64,000 nucleotides of DNA from Mycolicibacillus parakoreensis (lineage in GTDB: Bacteria > Actinomycetota > Actinomycetes > Mycobacteriales > Mycobacteriaceae): contig NZ_CP092365.1 of NCBI RefSeq assembly GCF_022370835.2, positions 2,604,001 through 2,668,000 on the forward strand, in the 5' to 3' direction. Position 1 is the first letter of the stretch, and each line of letters opens with the position of its first letter. The position numbers and the translations under genes are program-made. Of this stretch, positions 1 through 11,231 are shown piece after piece. The notes under the pieces are model-generated. The model worked only from the letters and a program-made list of their open reading frames with translations. It did not search any database and was not told the origin of the DNA.

Positions 1-752
1 GTGGAGCCGTCGGTGAAGGTGACCATCGAGTGCACGATCGACTGCGGATGCACCACCACGTCGATGCGCTCGTAGGGGACCCCGAACAGCAGGTGGGTCT
101 CGATCAGCTCCAGGCCCTTGTTGACCAGCGACGCCGAGTTCAACGTGTTCATCGGGCCCATCGACCAGGTGGGGTGCGCCCCGGCCTGCTCGGCGGTGAC
201 CTCGGCCAACTCGGCGGCCGACCAGCCCCGAAACGGCCCGCCGGAGGCGGTGAGCACGATCCGCGCGACCTCCTCGGGGCGCCCCCCGCGCAGGCACTGC
301 GCGATCGCGGAGTGTTCGGAGTCCACCGGCACGATCTGGCCCGGCGCGGCGGCCGCGGTGACCAGCGGTCCACCGGCGACCAGCGACTCCTTGTTGGCCA
401 GCGCCAGGCGTGCCCCGGTGGCCAGCGCCGCCAGGGTCGGACGCAGCCCCCGCGCCCCGACCAGGGCGTTGAGCACCACGTCGGCCTCGGTGTCTTCCAC
501 CAGGCGGGTCACGGCGTCGACGCCGCGATACGGGACGTCACCGAGGGCGCCCGCGGCCCGCTCGTCGGCGACGGCGAGGTTGGCGACCCCGGTCTCGGCA
601 CGCTGCCGGGCGAGCAATTCCGGGTGGGCGCCGCCGGCGGCCAGCCCGACCACCTCGAAGCGGTCCGGGTTGGCGGCGATGACCTGCAGCGCCTGGGTGC
701 CGATCGACCCGGTCGAGCCGAGGATCAGCACTCTGCGCCGCGCGGATGTCAC
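1..752 (-). CDS. dxr: 1-deoxy-D-xylulose 5-phosphate reductoisomerase, 3' end outside the window
   Basis: Converts DXP to MEP with NADPH, the committed step of the non-mevalonate isoprenoid pathway, in the cytosol. The N-terminal ~250 residues are present. They show the NADPH-binding [11 protein letters not shown] motif near residue 11, the NKESLV linker, the metal-binding PVDSEHSAI segment, TASGGPF, and HPTWSMG followed by [11 protein letters not shown]. The C-terminal ~160 residues lie beyond position 1. The start is a GTG at 752, 4 nt after the stop of the upstream VOC gene; the ATG just before it runs into a stop after three codons. Identification is firm. Confidence 0.95.
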   Translation of the reverse strand, partial: MTSARRRVLILGSTGSIGTQALQVIAANPDRFEVVGLAAGGAHPELLARQRAETGVANLAVADERAAGALGDVPYRGVDAVTRLVEDTEADVVLNALVGARGLRPTLAALATGARLALANKESLVAGGPLVTAAAAPGQIVPVDSEHSAIAQCLRGGRPEEVARIVLTASGGPFRGWSAAELAEVTAEQAGAHPTWSMGPMNTLNSASLVNKGLELIETHLLFGVPYERIDVVVHPQSIVHSMVTFTDGS

Positions 753-756
753 CCGT

Positions 757-1185
757 TCATTGTGCCTTGCCCGCCGAGCCGGGCGCGCCCGGATAGCTGC
801 CGAACGACCACAGGTTGCCTTCCGGATCGCGCACCGCGAACTCGCGGGATCCGTAGTCGGTGTCGGTCAGCGCCATCACCACGTCGGCGCGGCGGTCGCA
901 GACCCGCCGGTACAGGGCGTCGGGGTCGGCGGTGACGACGTAGCCGCCGGCGGTCCCCGGCTGCCGGCACCAGGGCCGGCCGGGCCGGTAGCTGCCCAGC
1001 ATGATGGCGCCGGTGCCCTGCGGCCAGTGCAGTTCGGCGTGGGCCACGGTGTCGCCGTCGCCGTCGCAGCGGGCGGCGACGACGAATCCGAACGTCGTGG
1101 TGTAGTAGTCGATCAGCGCTGCGGCGTCATGGGCCTGCAGGGTCAGCCAGACCGTGGGATTGCTCGTCGGTGGTGGTGTGTTCAT
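757..1185 (-). CDS. VOC-superfamily (glyoxalase/PhnB-like) protein
   Basis: A 142-residue single vicinal-oxygen-chelate domain. It resembles the PhnB/bleomycin-resistance-like branch: an N-terminal strand with WLTLQAHD, a YYTTTFGF helix, and a C-terminal [17 protein letters not shown] segment typical of the second half of the fold. Substrate cannot be told from sequence. Its ATG lies inside the 3' end of the upstream AraC-type regulator gene (59-nt overlap, same strand), so the two are probably co-transcribed and translationally coupled. The regulator may therefore respond to the compound this protein binds or modifies (inference). Confidence 0.8.
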   Translation of the reverse strand: MNTPPPTSNPTVWLTLQAHDAAALIDYYTTTFGFVVAARCDGDGDTVAHAELHWPQGTGAIMLGSYRPGRPWCRQPGTAGGYVVTADPDALYRRVCDRRADVVMALTDTDYGSREFAVRDPEGNLWSFGSYPGAPGSAGKAQ

Positions 1186-2041
1186 GGGCCCACGGTGACG
1201 GGTCGGCGTGGCCGCCGTCTTGAATGTTTCGGAACTCCTCGGCCAGCCACCGGCGCGGGGCGATCCCGGCGAACCGGGCGAATTCGCGGGTCAGGTGGGC
1301 TTGGTCGCTGTATCCGACCTCCAGGGCGATCGCGGCCAGGTCGACACGCCCGCCGCGGGCGGCCTCGGCGATTTGCGTGCGCGCCCGGGTGAACCGCATC
1401 AGCGCGGCGACCGTTTTGGGGCTGTGGCCGACCTCGCGGCGAAACAGCGTGGTCAGGTGCCGCGAGCTCACCCCGACCCGATCAGCCAGCGCGCCGACGG
1501 GCACGCGCCCGCCGTGGCGCTCCAGCAGCCACCAGGCGTGGGCGACCTCCGGGCGCACCGCCGTGGTGTCGCGGCGCGTCGCCGCCAGATACTCGGCGAC
1601 GGTGCCGAACGCCTGGGCCCATCCGGTGGTCTCGGTGAGCCGGCCGTGCAGGTCGAGAGGGGCACCGCCGAGCACCGCGGTGGCGTCGTAGTCGGTCACG
1701 CTGAGTTCGGCGGCGGGCACCCCGAACAGGGCGCGCGACGCCAGCGGGTGCACCGCGATCTGGACACCGGCCTGCCGGCGGCGCTGGCGCACCCGGCTGG
1801 CGCGGGTGTGCAGCCCGGCGAGCAGCACCGGGGTGGGGCGCGCGCCCGCCAGCCCGGCGAGGGTGTCGGCGGCCTCCACCCCGTCGTCGAGGCTGACGAT
1901 GAACGTCAGCGCCGCCGACGGCAGTCCGCGGTGCACGGTTTCGGGCAGCGCCAGCCCGCGGTACCCGATCATCGCGCTCACCCCGGGCGCGCACCCTGGG
2001 GGCGCCGCGGCGAACTCCGTGTGGCGCTGCTCGGCGACCAT
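1127..2041 (-). CDS. AraC-family transcriptional regulator (GlxA-like layout)
   Basis: A 304-residue protein with a C-terminal AraC/XylS double helix-turn-helix at about residues 175-270: LADRVGVSSRHLTTLFRRE is the first HTH and IALEVGYSDQAHLTREFARF the second. The N-terminal ~150 residues look like a small-molecule sensing domain of unknown ligand. AraC proteins with this layout are usually activators of neighbouring genes. The gene ends 59 nt inside the following VOC gene, its likely target or partner. The tail beyond residue 275 is rich in polar residues and His and carries the overlap, so it may be a recent extension. Confidence 0.85.
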   Translation of the reverse strand: MVAEQRHTEFAAAPPGCAPGVSAMIGYRGLALPETVHRGLPSAALTFIVSLDDGVEAADTLAGLAGARPTPVLLAGLHTRASRVRQRRRQAGVQIAVHPLASRALFGVPAAELSVTDYDATAVLGGAPLDLHGRLTETTGWAQAFGTVAEYLAATRRDTTAVRPEVAHAWWLLERHGGRVPVGALADRVGVSSRHLTTLFRREVGHSPKTVAALMRFTRARTQIAEAARGGRVDLAAIALEVGYSDQAHLTREFARFAGIAPRRWLAEEFRNIQDGGHADPSPWAHEHTTTDEQSHGLADPAGP

Positions 2042-2126
2042 TCCCCCACGCTAGCGGCCGACCGGCCGAACCGGTATGCCACAATATTGGCCACATCAGT
2101 ACCCACCCCGAGCAGGAGGAATCACC

Positions 2127-2381
2127 GTGGCCAGTACCGAGGTGGAACGCTACAGCGGTGTCGACACGGCCGACGTGCCGTCCGCGGAGTGGGGCTGGAG
2201 CCGGATCAACCACCGCACCTGGTACCTCGTGGGCCTCGGGGTCATCGGGTTCCTGCTGCTGATGCTGCGAGGCAACCACGTCGGCCACATCGAGGACTGG
2301 TACCTGATCACCTTCGCCGCGCTCGGCGCCGCGGCGCTGGTGCGCGACTGGTGGTTGCGGCGCCGCGGCTGGCTGCGCTAA
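2127..2381 (+). CDS. DUF2631 small membrane protein (Rv2876-like)
   Basis: An 84-residue mycobacterial protein of unknown function. It has a polar N-terminus ending in [11 protein letters not shown], then two hydrophobic segments (about residues 34-46 and 55-70) with a short HVGHIEDW loop, and a basic C-terminus ([10 protein letters not shown]). The GTG at 2127 is chosen because AGGAGG lies 7 nt upstream; an in-frame ATG at 2076 lacks a ribosome-binding site. It converges on rlmN with a 4-nt overlap of the 3' ends. The position next to rlmN matches Rv2876 in M. tuberculosis, though the mpt70/mpt83 genes found nearby there are missing. Confidence 0.8.
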   Translation: MASTEVERYSGVDTADVPSAEWGWSRINHRTWYLVGLGVIGFLLLMLRGNHVGHIEDWYLITFAALGAAALVRDWWLRRRGWLR

Positions 2382-3484
2382 GGCCGCGGCTTCGTGCCGC
2401 CTGCGGCCAGCTGGCCGCAGGCGGCGGCGATCTCGCGTCCCCGGGTGTCGCGCACCGTGCACGCCACCCCCTGGGCCCGGACCCGCCGGACGAATTCCCG
2501 CTCGACCGGTTTCGGGCTGGCGTCCCAGTCGCTGCCCGGCGTGGGGTTCAGCGGGATCAGGTTGACGTGCACCAACGGCCCGAGCGCGGCGCGCAGACGC
2601 TCACCCAGCAGGTCCGCGCGCCACGGCTGGTCGTTGACGTCGCGGATCAGCGCGTACTCGATCGAGACCCGCCGGCCGGTGCGATCGGCGTAGTAGCGGG
2701 CCGCCTCGAGCACCTCGCCGACCTTCCAGCGGGTGTTGACCGGCACCAGGGTGTCGCGGCGCTCGTCGTCGGGGGTGTGCAGTGACACCGCCAACGTCAC
2801 CCCGAGGTCCTCGTCGGCGAGTCGGCGGATCGCCGGGGCCAGCCCCACCGTCGAGACCGTCACCGCACGCGCGGAGATCCCGAACCCGTGCGGCGGCGCC
2901 GCGGTGATCCGGCGCACCGCGGCCACCACCCGCGCATAGTTGGCCAGCGGCTCGCCCATCCCCATGAACACCACGTTGGACAACCGGCCGCCGTGGGTGT
3001 CGCGCAACACCGCCGCGGCGGCACGCACCTGTTCGAGGATCTCCGCCGCCGCGAGGTTCCGTTGGAGCCCGCCCTGGCCGGTGGCGCAGAACGGACAGGC
3101 CATGCCGCAGCCGGCCTGCGAGGAGATGCACACAGTGTTGCGCTGCGGGTAGCGCATCACCACCGACTCGAAGGTGGTGGCGTCGACCGCCCGCCACAGT
3201 GTCTTGCGGGTCTGCCCGCCGTCGCAGGCGATCTCGTTGACCGCGGTCAGCAGCGTCGGAAACAGCGCCTCGCCGACACTGTCGCGCACCGCGGCGGGCA
3301 GGTCGGTCATCTGTGCCGGGTCGGCCAGCAGGCGCCCGTAGTACTGGTGGGCGAGTTGTTTGGCGCGAAACGCCGGCAACCCCAGCTCGGCCACCGCGGC
3401 GGCCCGCCCCGGTTCGTCGAGGTCGGCGAGGTGCCGCGGCGGCATGGCCCGACGCGGCGCGGTGAACACCAGGGGTTGTTTCAT
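2378..3484 (-). CDS. rlmN: Dual-specificity 23S rRNA/tRNA adenine-C2 methyltransferase RlmN
   Basis: Radical-SAM enzyme that methylates C2 of A2503 in 23S rRNA and A37 in some tRNAs. The 368-residue protein has the CxxxCxxC iron-sulfur motif at C126, C130 and C133. The conserved C-terminal Cys that carries the methyl intermediate is C356 (AAACGQL). Between them are the family motifs [17 protein letters not shown]-like [10 protein letters not shown] and [11 protein letters not shown]. It is the last gene of the minus-strand pyrH-frr-cdsA-rlmN series, 51 nt after cdsA. Confidence 0.96.
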   Translation of the reverse strand: MKQPLVFTAPRRAMPPRHLADLDEPGRAAAVAELGLPAFRAKQLAHQYYGRLLADPAQMTDLPAAVRDSVGEALFPTLLTAVNEIACDGGQTRKTLWRAVDATTFESVVMRYPQRNTVCISSQAGCGMACPFCATGQGGLQRNLAAAEILEQVRAAAAVLRDTHGGRLSNVVFMGMGEPLANYARVVAAVRRITAAPPHGFGISARAVTVSTVGLAPAIRRLADEDLGVTLAVSLHTPDDERRDTLVPVNTRWKVGEVLEAARYYADRTGRRVSIEYALIRDVNDQPWRADLLGERLRAALGPLVHVNLIPLNPTPGSDWDASPKPVEREFVRRVRAQGVACTVRDTRGREIAAACGQLAAGGTKPRP

Positions 3485-3535
3485 GATCGGCTCCAGTATG
3501 GCGGGCCGACGGGTGCGCCGGTGTCGGCGGGCCGT

Positions 3536-4414
3536 TCAGTGCAGGACGGTCAGCACGATCCAGGTCACCACCGCCGCCGGAAGCAGCCCGTCGAGACGGT
3601 CCATCATGCCGCCGTGGCCGGGCAGCGAACGGCCCATGTCCTTGATTCCCAGATCCCGTTTGATCTGGGATTCCACCAGATCCCCCAGGGTGCCGGTGAG
3701 CACCAGCAGCACCCCCAGGGGCAGCCCCACCCACCACTGCCGTCCGGGCAGCAGGTAGGTGACCGCCACCACCGCGCCGGTCACCCCGAACAGCAGCGAA
3801 CCGGCCAGACCCTCCCAGGATTTCTTCGGGCTGATCGCCGGCACCATGGGGTGCCTGCCGAAGAGCACCCCGGCGGTGTATCCGCCCACATCGGAGAGCA
3901 CCACCGCGAACAGCAGGCAGAACACCGCCCCGGAGGTGAATTCCTTGCCGGTGCCGTCGTCGTGAAAGATCAACAGCACCCCGAAGGCCATGAACAGCGG
4001 CACCCAGGCGGCCAGCATCACCGTGGCCGACACGTCGCGCAGATAGTTCACCGGGGTGTGGGTGAGGCCCCGGTCGACCAGCCGCCACACCATGCACAGC
4101 ACCACGGTGGCGCCGAAGGCGCCCAACACCCCGGTGACGTCGAACGGCCAGGCCAGCCAGATCATCGCCTGCCCGCCGACGGCGAGCGGGATGAACGGCA
4201 CGTCGTAGCCGCCTTCACGCAGCCTGCGCACCACTTCGTGGGTGGCGATCGGGGTGGCGATCGCCAACACCACGATCCACAGCACCGGCGCGAAGACCAG
4301 CGTGGCGATGAGCATCCCGGCCAGCGCCACCCCCACCGTGATCGCCACCGGCAGATTGCGGCCGGCCCGCGAGGTGTTCTGCTGCCCGGCCGGGGGGTTG
4401 ACGCTGTCTACCAC
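3536..4414 (-). CDS. cdsA: Phosphatidate cytidylyltransferase
   Basis: Makes CDP-diacylglycerol from phosphatidic acid and CTP at the membrane, the branch point for phosphatidylinositol, cardiolipin and phosphatidylethanolamine. The 292-residue protein has about eight hydrophobic segments. It ends with the family signature around residues 250-280, KRDLGIKDMG followed by LPGHGGMMDRLDG. The N-terminal ~20 residues are polar and cytoplasmic. The start is GTG at 4414, 21 nt after frr, which suggests one transcript. Length is in the normal range for actinobacterial CdsA. Confidence 0.95.
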   Translation of the reverse strand: MVDSVNPPAGQQNTSRAGRNLPVAITVGVALAGMLIATLVFAPVLWIVVLAIATPIATHEVVRRLREGGYDVPFIPLAVGGQAMIWLAWPFDVTGVLGAFGATVVLCMVWRLVDRGLTHTPVNYLRDVSATVMLAAWVPLFMAFGVLLIFHDDGTGKEFTSGAVFCLLFAVVLSDVGGYTAGVLFGRHPMVPAISPKKSWEGLAGSLLFGVTGAVVAVTYLLPGRQWWVGLPLGVLLVLTGTLGDLVESQIKRDLGIKDMGRSLPGHGGMMDRLDGLLPAAVVTWIVLTVLH

Positions 4415-4435
4415 GGGGATGTCGCTGGCGGGCCG

Positions 4436-4993
4436 CTAGACCTCCAGCAGCTCGCCTTCTTTGTGCTTGACCAGGTCGTCGATCTGGGTGACGTACTGCT
4501 GGGTGGTTTTGTCCAGGTCTTTCTCCGCGCGGCCGACCTCGTCCTCGCCGGCGTCGCCGTCCTTGCGGATACGGTGCAGCTCCTCCATCGCCTTGCGACG
4601 GATGTTGCGCAGCGCGACCTTGGCGTCCTCGCCCTTGGCCTTGGCCTGTTTGACCAGATCACGACGGCGTTCCTCGGTCAGCTGCGGCACCGCCACCCGG
4701 ATCAGGGTCCCGTCGTTGGTGGGGTTGACCCCCAGATCGGAGTTGCGGATCGCGTTCTCGATCGCCCCCAGCTGCGAGGCTTCGTAGGGCTTGATCACCA
4801 CCATCCGCGCCTCGGGCACGTTGATGCTGCTCAACTGGGTGATCGGGGTGGTCGCCCCGTAGTAGTCGATGACGATCCGGGAGAACATGCCCGGGTTGGC
4901 CCGGCCGGTGCGGATCGTGGCCAAATCGTCGCGGCCCACCGCCACGGCCTTCTCCATCTTCTCTTCGGCGTCGAAGAGGGTCTCGTCAATCAT
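4436..4993 (-). CDS. frr: Ribosome recycling factor
   Basis: Splits post-termination ribosomes together with EF-G. The 185-residue length is standard. It starts [13 protein letters not shown] and contains the hallmark segment around residues 27-50 ([10 protein letters not shown]) plus the PLTEERR-like [14 protein letters not shown] region. Its place immediately downstream of pyrH is conserved across bacteria. The ATG at 4993 follows a purine-rich AGGAGCGGCGCC stretch. No anomalies seen. Confidence 0.97.
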   Translation of the reverse strand: MIDETLFDAEEKMEKAVAVGRDDLATIRTGRANPGMFSRIVIDYYGATTPITQLSSINVPEARMVVIKPYEASQLGAIENAIRNSDLGVNPTNDGTLIRVAVPQLTEERRRDLVKQAKAKGEDAKVALRNIRRKAMEELHRIRKDGDAGEDEVGRAEKDLDKTTQQYVTQIDDLVKHKEGELLEV

Positions 4994-5059
4994 GGGCGCC
5001 GCTCCTTCTGCTGGCTGCGCTGCGCGTGGTCGCGGGCGCGGATCATCTGCTTCTCCCGT

Positions 5060-5818
5060 TCAGGTGCTGACCAGTGTGCCGATCTTCTCACCCGCCACCG
5101 CCCGGGCGATATTGCCATCGGTGAGCAGATTGAACACCAGAATCGGCATTCCGTTGTCCATACAGAGACTGAAGGCGGTGGCGTCGGCCACCGCGAGACC
5201 GCGGTCGATCACCTCGCGGTGGGTGACCGTGGTGAGCAGTTCGGCGTCCGGGTGGATGCGCGGATCGGCGGAGAACACCCCGTCGACCGCCTTGGCCATC
5301 AGCACCACCTCCGCACCGATCTCCAGCGCGCGCTGCGCGGCGGTCGTGTCGGTGGAGAAATACGGCAACCCCATCCCTGCGCCGAAGATCACCACCCGGC
5401 CCTTCTCCAGGTGCCGCTGGGCGCGCAGCGGGATGTAGGGTTCGGCGACCTGCCCCATGGTGATCGCGGTCTGCACCCGCGTATCGATACCCTCTTTTTC
5501 GAGGAAGTCTTGCAGCGCAAGGCTGTTCATGACCGTGCCGAGCATGCCCATGTAGTCCGAGCGCATCCGCTCCATGCCGCGCTGCTGCAGTTGCGCGCCG
5601 CGGAAGAAGTTGCCCCCGCCGATGACGACCGCGACCTGCACACCCCGGCGGACCACCTCGGCGATCTCGCGAGCGACCTGCGCGACGACGTCGGGGTCCA
5701 AGCCGACCTGCCCGCCCCCGAACATCTCCCCGCCGAGTTTGAGCAGCACCCGCGAATACCGGGGCTGAAAGTCGGCGGGGAGCACTCGACCCTGCTCGGC
5801 GCTCTTCGACTCGCCCAT
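5060..5818 (-). CDS. pyrH: UMP kinase
   Basis: Phosphorylates UMP to UDP in pyrimidine synthesis; a hexamer regulated by GTP and UTP. The 252-residue protein carries the amino-acid-kinase motifs [21 protein letters not shown], the [11 protein letters not shown] segment and the C-terminal [11 protein letters not shown]. The ATG at 5818 is chosen because GAGGAG precedes it at good spacing. An upstream in-frame start at 5854 would add a poorly conserved 12-residue extension and sit in the leader hairpin. It leads the pyrH-frr-cdsA-rlmN cluster. Confidence 0.96.
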   Translation of the reverse strand: MGESKSAEQGRVLPADFQPRYSRVLLKLGGEMFGGGQVGLDPDVVAQVAREIAEVVRRGVQVAVVIGGGNFFRGAQLQQRGMERMRSDYMGMLGTVMNSLALQDFLEKEGIDTRVQTAITMGQVAEPYIPLRAQRHLEKGRVVIFGAGMGLPYFSTDTTAAQRALEIGAEVVLMAKAVDGVFSADPRIHPDAELLTTVTHREVIDRGLAVADATAFSLCMDNGMPILVFNLLTDGNIARAVAGEKIGTLVST

Positions 5819-5847
5819 CGGCACTCCTCGCAGGTGATCGCATGGAA

Positions 5848-5876
5848 GAGCCATCCGGTGCTCGACCGGACGGCTC
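5848..5876 (-). promoter_or_regulatory. Hairpin in the pyrH leader
   Basis: Twelve-base arms (5848-5859 and 5865-5876) pair across a 5-nt loop with a single G-U wobble in the minus-strand RNA. The hairpin sits about 30 nt upstream of the pyrH start. There is no U-tract after it, so it is not an obvious intrinsic terminator for the minus strand. A role in pyrH leader control or RNA stability is only inference. Confidence 0.5.
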
Positions 5877-5954
5877 CCCTATCCTGCCTCATCGCGGCCC
5901 GGTGGCGCTGCCCGGGTTCGCCTGGCAGGGCCCGCCGGGGCGCCGCGAGGGACG

Positions 5955-7169
<1,215 letters not shown>

Positions 7170-7179
<10 letters not shown>

Positions 7180-8597
7180 GCGCCGGCCTGGATGCGCGCC
7201 CACGGCCGGGCCTCTTCGAGTTCGAACGCCAGCTCCAACAGCCGGGCCTCGGCGCCGCGTTCGGCGGCGAACATCATGCCCTGCGGCAGACCGGCCGCGG
7301 TCTGGGCAAGCGGCAGCGAGATCGCCGGGTCGCCGGTGGCGTTCTGCAGCGGGGTGAACGCCACCCAGTCCATCAGCCGGTCGATGACCTGCTCGTAGTC
7401 CGCGGTCGGGTCGAGGTGACCGACCTTCGGGGTCTGTTCGGCCACCGTCGGGGTGAGCAGCGCGTCGTAGTCGCGGAAGAATCGTGCGCTGCGCCGCCGG
7501 GAGGCGGCCAACCGCGCCACCGCCAGCGGCAGCCGGTGCAGGTGACGCCGTGCGTGCGCGTCGAGTCCCAACGTGAGGTTGTCGAGCTTGTCGCGGTCGA
7601 AGGTGGGCCCGAACATGCGCCGCCCGCCGCGCACCAGCGCGGTCGCCAGCGACGCCCAGTACAGCAGGAAATCGTCGGCGAACTGCGCCGGGACCGGCGG
7701 GTCGGCGACCTGCTCCACCCGGTGGCCGAGGTCTTCGAGCAGCGCGGCGGTCTGCAGGGTCAGCTCGGTCACCTCGGGGCTGGCGTCGCGGGTGATCGAG
7801 CGGGTCACCACCGCGATCGTCAGGCGTCGACGGCCCGGACCGGTGACGTCGCCGACGACCGGCAGGCGTCGCGCGGGCGCCAGGCGTTCGGCTTCCCGGA
7901 AGAACGCGGCGGTGTCGCGCACCGACCGGGTGAGCACCCCGTTGTAGACGATGCGCAGCGGCATCATCCGCAGGTCCTTGTCCAGCGGCAACCGGCCCCG
8001 GGTCGGTTTGAGGCCGACCAGCCCGTTGCACGACGCCGGGATGCGGATCGATCCGCCGCCGTCGTTGGCGTGCGCGAGCGGCACCACCCCGGCGGCGACG
8101 AACGCCGCCGACCCCGACGACGACGCGGCGGCGGTGTAATCGGTGTTCCACGGGTTGCGCACCGGACCGATGCGGGGATGTTCGGCCGCCGCACTGAACC
8201 CGAACTCGCTGAGCTGGGTCTTGCCCAGCGTGTTGAGGCCCAGGGCCCGATACAGCCGGGCGAAATCACCGTCGGCGGCGGCCGGGTGCGGCGTCCAGGC
8301 GTCGGTGCCCTGCATGGTGGGCATCCCGGCCGCGTCGACGTTGTCCTTGAGGAAGGTCGGTACGCCGTCGAAGAAGCGGGGCCGACCCGGCGGTGGTTGG
8401 TCGGCCCGCTGGCGGGCACTCTCGAACGCCGCGTAGGCCAACCCGTTGAGCTGCGGGTTGACCCGGTGTAGCCGTGCGATGGCCGCGTCCACGGCCTGCG
8501 CGCGCGTCACCCGACCCGACTGGATCGCCTCGGCGAGCCCGACGGCATCGAGGTCGTCGAGCGCGTCGTCGCCGAAGGCGTGCACGTGTTCCATCAC
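7170..8597 (-). CDS. amiC: Amidase-signature family amidase (Rv2888c, AmiC-like)
   Basis: A 475-residue amidase-signature hydrolase acting on carboxylic amides. The Ser-cisSer-Lys triad motifs are visible: the Lys in FLKDNVD (about residue 85), the glycine/serine core [16 protein letters not shown], and the downstream [18 protein letters not shown] region. The core has TAAASSSGS rather than the common GGSSGGS, a modest variation. An ATG directly downstream at 8594 is an equal start candidate. Natural substrate unknown. The convergent 10-nt overlap with the MarR gene mirrors the Rv2887-Rv2888c order. Confidence 0.88.
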
Positions 8598-8722
8598 CCG
8601 AAGTTAGCAACACCGCCGGGACAGCGAGCGTGCGCCCGCGGCGACCGTCCGCGTCCGACGTCGCCGTGGGCGCACCCTCGGGGTGGTTGGCGCGCCGGGG
8701 CCGGCCCCGGCGCGCGCGGCGA

Positions 8723-9547
8723 TCAACTCTGGCCGACCTCGAACCGGGCGAACCGCGTCACGGTGACCCCGGCCTCGTCGAGCAGCGCCTTGACGGTCTT
8801 CTTGTTGTCCGACACCGACGGCTGGTCGAGCAGCACGATGTCCTTGAAGAACCCGTTGAGCCGGCCCTCGATGATCTTCGGCAGCGCCTGCTCGGGCTTG
8901 CCCTCCTCCTTGGCGGTCTCCTCGGCGATGCGACGCTCGTGGGCCACCACGTCGGCGGGCACGTCGTCGCGGCTGAGGTATTTCGCCTTCAGCGCGGCGA
9001 TCTGCAGCGCCACCGAGTGCGCTGCGTCGCGCGCGGCGTCGCCGGAACCGCTGTACTCGACGAGCACCCCGACCGCCGGCGGCAGATCCGACGCGCGCTT
9101 GTGCAGGTAAGTCTCCACCGTGCCGTCGAAGTAGGCGACGCGGCGCAGCGCGAGCTTCTCGCCGATCTTGGCCGACAGCGCCTCCACCGCCTCGGCGACC
9201 GTCCGCTCACCGGTGCCGGCGGCCTTGAGCGCCTCCACATCGTCGGTTTTCGCGGTGAGCGCCGCGGTGAGGATCTCGTCGGCCAGCGCCTGGAACTCGG
9301 CGTTTTTGGCGACGAAGTCGGTCTCGGAGTTCAACTCGATCAGGGCCCCGTCGCGGGCGGCCACCAACCCTTCGGCGGTGGCCCGCTCGGCACGTTTGCC
9401 GACATCCTTGGCGCCCTTGATGCGCAGCGCCTCGACCGCCTTGTCGAAATCGCCGTCGGAGTCGGCGAGGGCGTTTTTGCAGTCGAGCATGCCGGAGCCG
9501 GTCAGCTCCCGAAGCCGTTTGACGTCGGCCGCAGTGAAATTCGCCAT
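8723..9547 (-). CDS. tsf: Elongation factor Ts
   Basis: Nucleotide exchange factor for EF-Tu. The 274-residue protein has the N-terminal UBA-like domain with signature [16 protein letters not shown] and the second signature [12 protein letters not shown]. The ATG at 9547 gives [12 protein letters not shown] and is preceded by AGGAGAG. A longer in-frame reading to 9604 would intrude on rpsB and lacks homology. It lies 10 nt after rpsB, the universal rpsB-tsf pair. Confidence 0.97.
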   Translation of the reverse strand: MANFTAADVKRLRELTGSGMLDCKNALADSDGDFDKAVEALRIKGAKDVGKRAERATAEGLVAARDGALIELNSETDFVAKNAEFQALADEILTAALTAKTDDVEALKAAGTGERTVAEAVEALSAKIGEKLALRRVAYFDGTVETYLHKRASDLPPAVGVLVEYSGSGDAARDAAHSVALQIAALKAKYLSRDDVPADVVAHERRIAEETAKEEGKPEQALPKIIEGRLNGFFKDIVLLDQPSVSDNKKTVKALLDEAGVTVTRFARFEVGQS

Positions 9548-9557
9548 GTCAGCTCTC

Positions 9558-10406
9558 CTACGATGCGTCGGTGGTGGTCGAGTCGGCGGCCGGCGCGGCG
9601 GCACCCCCGCCGGCCCCGGCGGCCGGCGCGGTCGTCGCCGACGCCAGCAGCTCCTGCTCCCATTCGGCCAGCGGCTCGGCGGAGTCGACGTCGGGTTTCC
9701 CGGCGGCGCCGCCCTGGCCGGCGCGGGCCTGCAGCCCCTCGGCGACGGCGGCGGCGATGACCTTGGTCAACAGCGCCGCCGAGCGGATCGCGTCGTCGTT
9801 GCCCGGGATCGGGTAGTCGACCTCGTCGGGGTCACAGTTGGTGTCGAGGATCGCGATGACCGGGATGCCCAGCTTGCGGGCCTCGCCGACGGCGATGTGC
9901 TCCTTGTTGGTGTCGACGACCCAGACGGCCGAGGGCACCTTGTTCATGTCGCGGATGCCGCCGAGGCTGCGCTCGAGCTTGTTCTTCTCCCGGGTCAGGC
10001 CGAGCACCTCTTTTTTGGTGCGGCCCTCGAACCCGCCGGTCTGCTCCATCGACTCGAGTTCCTTGAGCCGCTGCAGCCGCTTGTGCACGGTGGAGAAGTT
10101 GGTGAGCATCCCGCCGAGCCAACGCTGGTTGACAAAGGGCATGCCGACCCGGGTCGCCTCGTCGGCGATGGACTCCTGGGCCTGCTTCTTGGTGCCGACG
10201 AACAGGATGGTGCCGCCGTGGGCGACGGTCTCCTTGACGAACTCGTAGGCCTTGTCGATGAACGTCAGCGTCTGCTGCAGGTCGATGATGTAGATGCCGT
10301 TGCGGTCGGTGAAGATGAACCGCTTCATCTTGGGATTCCACCGTCGGGTCTGATGCCCGAAGTGGGTGCCGCTGTCGAGCAGCTGTTTCATGGTTACAAC
10401 AGCCAT
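9558..10406 (-). CDS. rpsB: 30S ribosomal protein S2 (uS2)
   Basis: The 282-residue protein starts [13 protein letters not shown] and carries the S2 signatures [27 protein letters not shown] and the second signature around [20 protein letters not shown]. The C-terminal ~40 residues are an Ala/Gly/Thr-rich tail typical of actinobacterial S2. ATG 10406 follows AAGGAA. It sits behind a leader of up to 262 bp containing a perfect hairpin. Confidence 0.97.
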   Translation of the reverse strand: MAVVTMKQLLDSGTHFGHQTRRWNPKMKRFIFTDRNGIYIIDLQQTLTFIDKAYEFVKETVAHGGTILFVGTKKQAQESIADEATRVGMPFVNQRWLGGMLTNFSTVHKRLQRLKELESMEQTGGFEGRTKKEVLGLTREKNKLERSLGGIRDMNKVPSAVWVVDTNKEHIAVGEARKLGIPVIAILDTNCDPDEVDYPIPGNDDAIRSAALLTKVIAAAVAEGLQARAGQGGAAGKPDVDSAEPLAEWEQELLASATTAPAAGAGGGAAAPAADSTTTDAS

Positions 10407-10486
10407 GATCGGCCATTCCTTATTGGTTGTCGGTTGTCGCCCGGCGTCGGGTGAGGCCGGGCCCTGGTGCCTGCCGGAACACCGCG

Positions 10487-10503
10487 CCCCTGCCGGGCAG
10501 GGG
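10487..10503. promoter_or_regulatory. Perfect palindrome in the rpsB leader
   Basis: CCCCTGCC at 10487-10494 and GGCAGGGG at 10496-10503 form an 8-bp perfect inverted repeat about 80 nt upstream of the rpsB start. The surrounding 10407-10668 holds no gene. A weak minus-strand -10-like TAAACT lies at 10572-10577 and would give a leader of about 160 nt. Ribosomal protein leaders often regulate their own operon, but nothing here proves it. Confidence 0.45.
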
Positions 10504-10668
10504 ACCGTGCGACATCGCCGTTGTGGTGCAGACACGCGAAGTCAGCCCGCGTGCACGGACTGCGTTGGGTGAGTTTACACCCTTCGATCAGCGACTTTAT
10601 CCCCAGCACCGGCCGGTCTCGACGGGCACCGACTGGCGCGGCGCCCGGGCGGGCGCTGGACTGACCCG

Positions 10669-11223
10669 ATGCGAGGATGGCGGCGCGCCGCGCCGGCGCT
10701 GCCCGGGGTGCTGGCGGTGCTGGCGGTGCTGGTGCTCGTCGGGGCCGCGGTGGGTGCGGCGCGCCCCGACGGGATCCGGCTGGCCTGGCCGCTGCGCCCC
10801 CCGCCGGCGGTGCTGCGGGTCTTCGACGCCCCGCGACCGGATTGGCAGCGGGGGCACCGCGGGGTCGATCTGGCCGCAACCGCAGGTCAGCCAGTGTATG
10901 CGGCCGGGTCGGCGACGGTGATCTTCGCCGGGGCGCTGGCCGGGCGTCCGGTGGTGGCGCTGGCGCACCCCGGTGGGCTGCACACCAGCTACGAGCCGGT
11001 GAACGCGGTGGTGCGCCGCGGCCAGCCGGTCACCGCGACCACGGTGGTGGGCACCCTGGCGCCGGGCCATCCGGGGTGCGCGGCGGCCTGCCTGCACTGG
11101 GGCGCGATGTGGGGCCCGGCGGCGCGCGCCGACTACGTCGACCCCCTGGGGCTGCTGGCGTCCACCCCGATCCGGCTCAAGCCGCTGCGGCCCGACACGT
11201 CCACGGGCCCCGCCGGCCGCTGA
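10669..11223 (+). CDS. Exported M23-family peptidase-like protein (Rv2891-like)
   Basis: A 184-residue protein with an N-terminal hydrophobic signal or anchor (residues 13-30) and a compact LytM/M23 domain. The zinc motifs are HRGVDL (H63, D67), a GGLHTSY His at 105 and LHWG at 142-145. M23 enzymes cleave peptidoglycan stem or cross-bridge peptides, so it is a candidate cell-wall hydrolase acting outside the membrane. It diverges from rpsB. It is shorter than the ~250 residues of Rv2891. Confidence 0.85.
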   Translation: MRGWRRAAPALPGVLAVLAVLVLVGAAVGAARPDGIRLAWPLRPPPAVLRVFDAPRPDWQRGHRGVDLAATAGQPVYAAGSATVIFAGALAGRPVVALAHPGGLHTSYEPVNAVVRRGQPVTATTVVGTLAPGHPGCAAACLHWGAMWGPAARADYVDPLGLLASTPIRLKPLRPDTSTGPAGR

Positions 11224-11231
11224 AACGCCCG

